Positions 1 to 4,083 of a DNA stretch of 6,002 bases are shown here, piece after piece. The notes beneath the pieces were generated by a model. It did no database searches and was not told the origin of the DNA. It was given only the letters and a program-made list of their open reading frames with translations. The position numbers and the translations under genes are program-made. Numbering within the stretch: position 1 is the stretch's first letter; each line of letters begins with the position of its first letter. Source of the DNA: DASPWW01 sp035637595 (GTDB lineage Bacteria > Actinomycetota > Thermoleophilia > Solirubrobacterales > 70-9); NCBI GenBank assembly GCA_035637595.1, contig DASPWW010000193.1, forward strand, positions 1 through 6,002, in the 5' to 3' direction.

Positions 1-499
1 TGCCGTGCGTGCGCAGGTAGCCGATCTCCCAGTCATCGGGCTCACGCAGCGTGCCGCTCGCCCGAACCTCGCGCCCGATCGGGAGGTCGGGGATCGGTTC
101 GGGTGCCTCGATCAGGAGGCGGCCGTCCGCGGTCTGGACCCGGACCGAGACGGTGCCGTCGCTGCGGCGGGGCACGGCTGTGACGAACCCCGTTGCGGTA
201 ACGGGGCGGTCGGCCAGGCGGTCGAAGGCACCGGCGTCGATCGCCCGCAGTCGCGCGCCTCCGACCGCCAGGCCGCCGCCGCATCCGGTCAGCGCCACGA
301 GCGCGAGCCACAGCGCCGCGGCGGCCACACCCCCGCGAGCCGACGCCCCACGGGACACCCCGGAACGCGGACGGGCAGCGACCAGAGCCGCGCTGGCCGG
401 CACCAGCAGCAGCCCGAGGCGCGGATTGGCGAGCGACGCGAATGGCGCGAGGCCGAGCCCCACGGTTGCTCCCGCCAGCGCGACGAGGCGCCACTGCAT
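1..499 (-). CDS. comEC: ComEC competence DNA channel, N-terminal part (runs off the window)
   Basis: Seen: an open frame begins at ATG 497-499 and runs uninterrupted to the window edge, giving 166 residues with no stop. Hydrophobic stretches lie at about residues 4-24 (VALAGATVGLGLAPF), 28-42 and 57-80. They are followed by a soluble segment from about 82 to 155 rich in short beta-strand patterns (RPVTATGFVTAVP, GTVSVRVQT, GREVRASGTLREP), then EIGYLRTHG at the edge. Known of the family: ComEC starts with transmembrane helices, then an OB-like DUF4131 domain ending in a 'YLR..G' type sequence, before the multi-helix channel and a metallo-beta-lactamase-like domain. ComEC forms the inner-membrane channel that imports single-stranded DNA during transformation. 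Inference: the order, the end motif and comEA upstream make comEC the best call. The channel core and nuclease-like domain lie outside the window. The start is well supported by a GGAGGA ribosome site seven bases upstream. It lies 179 bases after the propeller gene. Confidence 0.82.
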   Translation of the reverse strand, partial: MQWRLVALAGATVGLGLAPFASLANPRLGLLLVPASAALVAARPRSGVSRGASARGGVAAAALWLALVALTGCGGGLAVGGARLRAIDAGAFDRLADRPVTATGFVTAVPRRSDGTVSVRVQTADGRLLIEAPEPIPDLPIGREVRASGTLREPDDWEIGYLRTHG

Positions 500-506
500 G
501 AAAATT

Positions 507-525
507 TCCTCCGGGCGTGACCCGG
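507..525 (-). promoter_or_regulatory. Ribosome binding site of comEC with an overlapping small hairpin
   Basis: On the minus strand GGAGGA (507-512) lies seven bases before the comEC ATG, a strong Shine-Dalgarno match that fixes the start. Just upstream, CCGGG (521-525) can pair with CCCGG (511-515) across a five-base loop, and the last two G residues of that stem belong to the Shine-Dalgarno. The RBS call is firm. Any role of the hairpin in limiting ribosome access is inference, since a 5-bp stem is common at this G+C. Confidence 0.7.
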
Positions 526-605
526 GCTGCCTGGCACGACCAGCGGCCACGGAGCGATCCTGAGGGCACAAGGCACACGCAGGGGCGCGCCTCCGCAACG
601 AAAGC

Positions 606-629
606 GGGGCCTGATCGAATCAGGGCCCC
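606..629 (-). terminator. Probable intrinsic terminator after the NHL propeller gene
   Basis: A stem of ten base pairs with one bulged base surrounds a three-base loop: GGGGCCTGAT (606-615), loop CGA, ATCAGGGCCCC (619-629). Read on the minus strand it lies about 50 bases past the propeller stop codon and is followed by GCTTTCGTTGCG, which is moderately T-rich. There is no such tail in the plus direction. This suggests the propeller transcript ends here and that comEC may not be strictly cotranscribed with it. The T-tract is imperfect, so termination may be partial. Confidence 0.5.
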
Positions 630-678
630 GGCGCCGCGCGATGCGGGCGGTTCCGCGGAACCCCCCGCCCTGGCCAGT

Positions 679-2472
679 TCAGGCCTCCTTGGCCGCCTTC
701 GGTTTCTTGACCCGGACCTTCTCGGTGTCCGAGGTCTCGGGCTCGCACGCGGGAGTCTCCTGGACCCGGGCGGTGTAGAGCGAGCTCTTTTTGACCTTCA
801 CCTTGGTGGCGAAGCTCCCCTGGGCGTCTGTCTGCGCGGTCGCCACCTGGGTGGGCGTGCCGCCCTCGAGGCCGGTGCGGAGGATCTCCACGCTTTGGTT
901 CTGCTCGCAGGCGGGATCGTTGCCCGTGGCCTCGAGCTGCCCCGAGAGGGTGACCGCCTTCCCCTTCTTCACCTTGGGCTTGTTGGCGTCGAGGGTGAGG
1001 GTGCGCGCGGCCTTTGCGGGGGTTCCTTGCCCATCTCCCCCATCCGGTGGGGGTGGTGGCGGGGGCGGAGATGGGGCCGCGAACTTCTGGATCCGGTGGT
1101 TGTCTTGGTCGGCGACGTAGGCCGCTCCCGCAACGTCGGTGGCGACGCCAATCGGGGTGTTGAGCTCGCCGCCCAGCCCGCCGGTCGTCCCCGCCTTGCA
1201 GTTGGCGGCCACGGTGCAGATCTCGAAGCCCGTGCCCGTGTTCTCCGGCGCCGCCGGATCTATGACGTCCTTTCCCCACGCCCGCTGCCAGTTCCCCGCC
1301 GAGTCGAACTTCTGGATCCGCTGGTTGAAGCGGTCGGCGAGGTAGACGCTTCCTCCCCCATCGGTGGCGATGCCGATGGGATTGTTGAGCTCGCCGCCCA
1401 GGCCCCCAGTCGCCCCCGTCTTGCAGTTCACGGCCACGGTGCAGATCTCAAACCCGGTGCCCAAGGCGATATCGACGTCCTTTCCCCAGGCCCGCTGCCA
1501 GTTCCCCGCCGAATCGAACTTCTGGATCCGCTGGTTAAGGCGGTCGACGACGTAGACCGCGCCCGCGTCGGTGGCGACGGCAATGGGCTCGTTGAGCTCG
1601 CCCCCTGCCCCCCCGCCGATTGGGTCGCCCGCCTTGCAGTTGGCGGCCACGGTGCAGATCTCAAACCCGGTGCCGGCGGCGGTATCGACGTCCTTGCCCC
1701 ACGCCCGCTCCCAGTTCCCCGCCGAGTTGAACTTCTGGATCCGGTGGTTCGCGGTGTCGGCGACGTAGACCGCTCCCGCCGTGTCGGTGGCGACGCCCGT
1801 GGGGAAGCTGAGCTCGCCCCCCAGCCCCCCACTAACGCCCGTCTTGCAGTTGGCCGCCACGGTGCAGACCTCGAAGACGGCGCCCAGATCTCCCGGCATT
1901 CCGCTTTGAATGACGTCCTTGCCCCACGCCCGCTCCCAGTTCCCCACCGGGTCGAACTTCTGGATCCGCTGGTTGCCCCTGTCGGCGACGTAGACGTTCC
2001 CCGCCGCGTCGGTGGCGATGAAGCGGGGGGAGTCGAGCTCGCCGCCCAGGCCGCCTTGCGTGCCGGCCTGGCAGTTGGCAGCCACGACGCAGATCTCGAA
2101 CCCCGTACCGCCGCCCGCGACGACGTCCTTGCCCCACGCCCGCTGCCAGTTGCCCGCCGAGTCGAATTTCTGGATCCGGTGGTTGACTTGGTCGGCGACG
2201 TACACGTTCCCCGCCGCGTCGGTGGCGACACCCTCGCCCGGGAAGCTGAGCTCGCCGCCCAGGCCCCCAGTCGCGCCCGTCTGGCAGTTCGCGGCCACGG
2301 CGCAGATCTCAAACCCGGTTCCCACGGCGGTGTCGACGTCCTTGCCCCAGGCCCGCTCCCAGGTTCCGTCGGCGGCGTGGGCGGGACCGGCGAGCAACAG
2401 CCACGCCAAAGGCGCCGCGAGCGCCGCCGCGAGGCGCCGGTGGCGCGAACCTGAATGAAGCCCGCTGCTCAT
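679..2472 (-). CDS. Secreted six-unit NHL beta-propeller protein with C-terminal Ig-like domain
   Basis: Seen: 597 residues. Residues 1-33 form a Sec signal peptide: basic start (SRHRR), hydrophobic core (LAAPLAWLLLAG), cleavage after AHA. Residues 38-464 are six tandem units of 70-75 residues. Each holds W-x-RAWGKDV, a GTGFEIC-x5-C segment, GGLGGEL, an ATD-AG-VYVAD strand pair and NH/QRIQKF. Residues 465-476 are a proline linker with eight consecutive Pro. Residues 488-597 look like an Ig-type beta domain with two Cys (522, 576) and a lysine-rich tail (KVRVKKPKAAKEA). Known: NHL units form beta-propeller blades that usually bind proteins, glycans or nucleic acids; no catalytic signature is visible. 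Inference: exported, six-bladed, disulfide-stabilised. There is no LPXTG, lipobox or C-terminal membrane helix, so it is probably released or held non-covalently. The start ATG has AGGAAAAGGG upstream (2477-2486). It sits between comEA and comEC, which may or may not indicate a related role. The specific ligand is unknown. Confidence 0.88.
   Translation of the reverse strand: MSSGLHSGSRHRRLAAALAAPLAWLLLAGPAHAADGTWERAWGKDVDTAVGTGFEICAVAANCQTGATGGLGGELSFPGEGVATDAAGNVYVADQVNHRIQKFDSAGNWQRAWGKDVVAGGGTGFEICVVAANCQAGTQGGLGGELDSPRFIATDAAGNVYVADRGNQRIQKFDPVGNWERAWGKDVIQSGMPGDLGAVFEVCTVAANCKTGVSGGLGGELSFPTGVATDTAGAVYVADTANHRIQKFNSAGNWERAWGKDVDTAAGTGFEICTVAANCKAGDPIGGGAGGELNEPIAVATDAGAVYVVDRLNQRIQKFDSAGNWQRAWGKDVDIALGTGFEICTVAVNCKTGATGGLGGELNNPIGIATDGGGSVYLADRFNQRIQKFDSAGNWQRAWGKDVIDPAAPENTGTGFEICTVAANCKAGTTGGLGGELNTPIGVATDVAGAAYVADQDNHRIQKFAAPSPPPPPPPPDGGDGQGTPAKAARTLTLDANKPKVKKGKAVTLSGQLEATGNDPACEQNQSVEILRTGLEGGTPTQVATAQTDAQGSFATKVKVKKSSLYTARVQETPACEPETSDTEKVRVKKPKAAKEA
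1081..2361 (-). repeat. Six tandem ~210-225 bp units encoding NHL propeller blades
   Basis: The units encode residues 38-108, 109-178, 179-253, 254-324, 325-394 and 395-464. They stay very similar at DNA level: 1265-1326 and 1475-1536 differ at only two of 62 positions by my reading. Unit 3 has a longer segment (IQSGMPGDLGAVFEV) in place of the usual GTGFEI run-up, unit 4 has an altered GGGAGGEL and a shorter ATDAG turn, and unit 6 carries an extra PAAPENT. Such similarity points to fairly recent tandem duplication or gene conversion inside the gene, and to a region where blade number could vary between strains or be miscounted in short-read assemblies. Confidence 0.93.
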
Positions 2473-2652
2473 GCGTCCCTTTTCCTGTACCCCTGCGGTG
2501 CCGTCACGGCTCGACGGAGAGTAGCCCTTGTCGAGCCTCGACCGTAAGCCGGATCACCCCGGCTCCTTCCCGATCAGCGCTCGAGGCCGCGCCGGTCATC
2601 CGGGCGACAGGAGCTCGACGCGGCAGCTCACCGGGCTTGGCCGGTCGCCCAT
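2473..2652 (-). promoter_or_regulatory. Intergenic region upstream of the propeller gene: inverted repeat and weak promoter candidate
   Basis: This 180-base gap holds no ORF I trust. An 8-bp inverted repeat, GGCTCGAC (2508-2515) and GTCGAGCC (2530-2537), is separated by 14 bases, and a further TCGAC half-site overlaps at 2538-2542. A weak sigma70-like pair on the minus strand, TTACGG (2542-2547) and TACTCT (2518-2523) with 18 bases between, would put the -10 box inside the inverted repeat, as an operator would be. A 5-bp hairpin ACCGG/CCGGT (2630-2645) just after the comEA stop lacks a T-tract and is at best a weak terminator. The propeller ribosome site lies at 2477-2486. All promoter and operator assignments here are inference. 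Confidence 0.3.
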
Positions 2653-3255
2653 CTAGGGCTGGAGCGCGGCGCGCAGCGCCTCCATCGTGACCGGCCCGAT
2701 CCCGCTGACCTCGTCCAGCTCGTCGATCGACGAGATCCCGCCGTGCTCGTCGCGGTAATCGATGATGTTCTGGGCGGTCACCGGGCCGATCCCCTCGATG
2801 GTGTCGAGCTCCTCGACCGTCGCGCTGCCGAGGCTGATCGGGCCGTCGGCGGCGTCGGTGGTCTCGCTCCCGGCGGCCGCCCCCGACCCGCCCGGGACGA
2901 CGACCTGCTGACCGTCCGAGAGCGGCGCGGCGAGGTTGATGGCGTCGACCGCCCCGTGCTCGGTGGGCCCGCCTGCACGCTCGACCGCGTCGGTCACCCG
3001 CGATCCCGCGGGAAGCCGGTAGACGCCCGGCTCGCGGACCGCGCCCGCCACGTGGACCACGACGTCACGGCCATCGGCGCCGCCCCCGCCCTGGCGCGAG
3101 GCGAAGGCGACCTCGCCCGCCGGCGCACCGCCCTCGTCGGAGGCGCGGATCCAGCGCGCGCCGAGCAGCAGCAGCGCCACGGCCAACGCGCCGTAGACGA
3201 CGATCTGGGAGCGGCTCAGCGGCACGGGGAGCAGGGCTCCGGGGCGCAGTCGCAC
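2653..3255 (-). CDS. comEA: ComEA, membrane-anchored DNA receptor for natural transformation
   Basis: Seen: 200 residues. One transmembrane helix lies at about 18-36 (IVVYGALAVALLLLGARWI), then a glycine-rich linker. Residues 64-121 are an SLBB domain (VVVHVAGAVREPGVYRLPAG, INLAAPLSDGQQVVVPGG). After a short linker, residues 140-200 carry two helix-hairpin-helix motifs (IEGIGPVTAQNIIDY and VSGIGPVTMEALRAAL). Known: ComEA binds double-stranded DNA outside the membrane through the HhH domain and hands it to ComEC. The family consensus N-L-N-T-A before the first HhH reads I-S-L-G-S-A here; the GIG hairpins are intact, so DNA binding should be kept. Start: the GTG at 3255 is the only start below an in-frame stop (3268-3270) apart from an internal GTG at 3225, which would begin MPLSRSQIVVY, closer to many homologues as I recall them. 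Neither has a strong Shine-Dalgarno, so the first ten residues are uncertain. It lies 70 bases after the acylphosphatase gene. Confidence 0.94.
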   Translation of the reverse strand: MRLRPGALLPVPLSRSQIVVYGALAVALLLLGARWIRASDEGGAPAGEVAFASRQGGGGADGRDVVVHVAGAVREPGVYRLPAGSRVTDAVERAGGPTEHGAVDAINLAAPLSDGQQVVVPGGSGAAAGSETTDAADGPISLGSATVEELDTIEGIGPVTAQNIIDYRDEHGGISSIDELDEVSGIGPVTMEALRAALQP

Positions 3256-3272
3256 ATGAGGCGATCGTTACC

Positions 3273-3288
3273 CCCGGCTCGTGCCGGG
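3273..3288. other. Perfect 6-bp hairpin between acylphosphatase and comEA
   Basis: CCCGGC (3273-3278) pairs with GCCGGG (3283-3288) around a TCGT loop. It lies about 40 bases past the acylphosphatase stop and about 18 bases before the comEA GTG. No T-tract follows on the minus strand, so it is not a standard terminator. It could be a processing or attenuating structure in the comEA leader, or chance at this base composition. Confidence 0.3.
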
Positions 3289-3325
3289 TGGTGCGCGAAA
3301 TGAGTCGAGGGGCGCGCGAAGCCGC

Positions 3326-3574
3326 TCAGCGAACGCTGAATCCGGCCAGTTCCTCGGGCTCCTCCTCGAAGACCTCGACCCGCTCGACCTCAGCGCCCCG
3401 CGGGCCCTCGTGGGCGAAGCGCACCAGCGCCTCGACGGCGCCGGGATCGCCCTCGAAGACAGCCTCGACCGCGCCGTCGTCTCGATTGGCGGCCCAGCCC
3501 GACACGCCACGTTCCGATGCCCGCCGGCGGGTGGTGTCGCGGAAGAAGACGCCCTGGACGCGGCCGTGAATCAC
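3326..3574 (-). CDS. acyP: Acylphosphatase
   Basis: Acylphosphatase hydrolyses acyl phosphates such as carbamoyl phosphate and 1,3-bisphosphoglycerate in the cytoplasm; its physiological role in bacteria is unclear. Seen: the signature GRVQGVFFR places the phosphate-binding Arg at residue 12, and GWAANRDDG places the catalytic Asn at residue 30. The 18-residue spacing is the same as between Arg23 and Asn41 of the animal enzymes. The alpha/beta pattern continues through VEAVFEGDPGAVEALVRF to the terminal FSVR. From the GTG at 3574 the protein has only 82 residues and begins MIHGRVQG, which cuts the first beta-strand short. The frame stays open upstream and reads LIRRRVV before IHGRVQG, exactly what the family has there. 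The only plausible start giving that form is CTG at 3590-3592, four bases after a GAGGA site; it would make 88 residues. The cupin gene ends just upstream, so the two are probably cotranscribed. Confidence 0.9.
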   Translation of the reverse strand: MIHGRVQGVFFRDTTRRRASERGVSGWAANRDDGAVEAVFEGDPGAVEALVRFAHEGPRGAEVERVEVFEEEPEELAGFSVR

Positions 3575-3596
3575 GACCCGGCGCCGGATCAGTTGA

Positions 3597-3602
3597 TCCT
3601 CA
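3597..3602 (-). promoter_or_regulatory. Shine-Dalgarno TGAGGA overlapping the cupin stop codon
   Basis: On the minus strand the cupin TGA stop (3600-3602) runs into GAGGA. The site is four bases from CTG 3590-3592 but 22 bases from GTG 3574, which is too far for normal use. It therefore favours the longer acylphosphatase beginning at CTG, with translation coupled to the end of the cupin gene. Confidence 0.4.
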
Positions 3603-4001
3603 GTACTCGTCGTCCTCGTCGAAGCCGGCGACGTCGGCGGCGAGCTGGCGGTCGAACAGCTCGTCGACCGAGACCGCGGGCGAGACGACGGAGATGCAAG
3701 CGAAGATGCCCTCGCCGTCGTTGGCGATGGCGTGGTCGGTCGCGGGCGGGATCAACGCCAGGTCGCCCGGCGCCAGGTGCTCGGTGTCGCCGGCCGCGGA
3801 CATCGTCCCCTCGCCCTGGACGACCACGTAGACCTGCTCGGCTTCCTCGTGGGAGCGGAGGCCCTGCGAGGTGCCGGACGGGACCTCGAGCCAGATCACG
3901 GACATGTTTCGCGACCCGAGCTCACCGGCGTCCATCAGGATGTGGGTGCGGAGGCGATGCCATTCCGTCACGGCCGCCTCCGATTGCCGCCTGACCAGCA
4001 T
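3600..4001 (-). CDS. Small single-domain cupin protein
   Basis: Seen: 133 residues with one cupin beta-barrel. Motif 1 spans residues 47-63 (GLRSHEEAEQVYVVVQG) and motif 2 spans 79-94 (GDLALIPPATDHAIAN). Against the consensus G-x5-H-x-H-x3,4-E-x6-G the first metal His is Arg49, the second is His51, and the Glu position holds Gln56. In motif 2 Pro85, His90 and Asn94 are kept while the usual Gly is Ala87. Known: small cupins include dioxygenases, isomerases, sugar-binding proteins and regulators, so the fold alone gives no reaction. Inference: with one ligand replaced, metal binding may be weak or altered. The acidic C-terminus (FDEDDEY) is probably flexible. The ATG at 4001 has no Shine-Dalgarno. 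An internal GTG (residue 11) has GGAGG five bases upstream and could be the true start, but the first residues MLVRRQ resemble homologues as I recall them. It lies 82 bases after leuS and just before the acylphosphatase. Confidence 0.88.
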   Translation of the reverse strand: MLVRRQSEAAVTEWHRLRTHILMDAGELGSRNMSVIWLEVPSGTSQGLRSHEEAEQVYVVVQGEGTMSAAGDTEHLAPGDLALIPPATDHAIANDGEGIFACISVVSPAVSVDELFDRQLAADVAGFDEDDEY

Positions 4002-4051
4002 GCGGCGGGGTTTCTAGCAGACCCCGGTGGCCGGCGTGTGGCGATTCGTAA

Positions 4052-4071
4052 CTCCCCTGCTCACGAGGGAG
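4052..4071 (-). terminator. Weak hairpin after leuS
   Basis: CTCCC (4052-4056) can pair with GGGAG (4067-4071) around a ten-base loop, 13 bases past the leuS stop. Copies of GCCGGC flank it near 4030 and 4072 and could extend the structure. The sequence after it on the minus strand (AGTTACGAATCG) is only mildly T-rich, so termination is doubtful and the cupin gene may be read from the leuS transcript. Confidence 0.2.
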
Positions 4072-4083
4072 GCCGGCGAGGCG

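Noticed and set aside
42..578. Minus- and plus-strand frames in the first 580 bases other than the comEC frame
   Set aside because: They are Arg/Pro/Gly-rich shadow translations. The frame from ATG 499 has membrane helices, a strong ribosome site and family-like sequence, and it runs off the edge, which is why it is easy to overlook.
1081..2361. CRISPR-like array from regular repeats
   Set aside because: The period is about 210-225 bases, the repeats are in-frame coding units with no unique spacers, and they translate to NHL blades.
517..2454. Long plus-strand open frame of 645 codons opposite the propeller gene
   Set aside because: It is a mirror of the repeat array: its own repeats (LLDPLV, VGDVD, GGHGADL) are the reverse complement of the NHL units. 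It lacks a signal, a recognisable domain or a ribosome site, while the minus strand gives a coherent signal peptide and propeller.
679..2472. Cys pairs in the propeller as heme or CxxC redox motifs
   Set aside because: The spacing is C-x5-C with no following His, so it matches neither the CxxCH heme signature nor a CxxC thioredoxin site. A disulfide is the simpler reading in an exported protein.
510..2606. Shared 8-mer TCCGGGCG at 510-517 and 2599-2606 flanking the propeller gene, as possible insertion target duplications
   Set aside because: An 8-mer of this composition is expected by chance in G+C-rich DNA. There are no terminal inverted repeats, transposase or integrase, so it does not support a mobile element.
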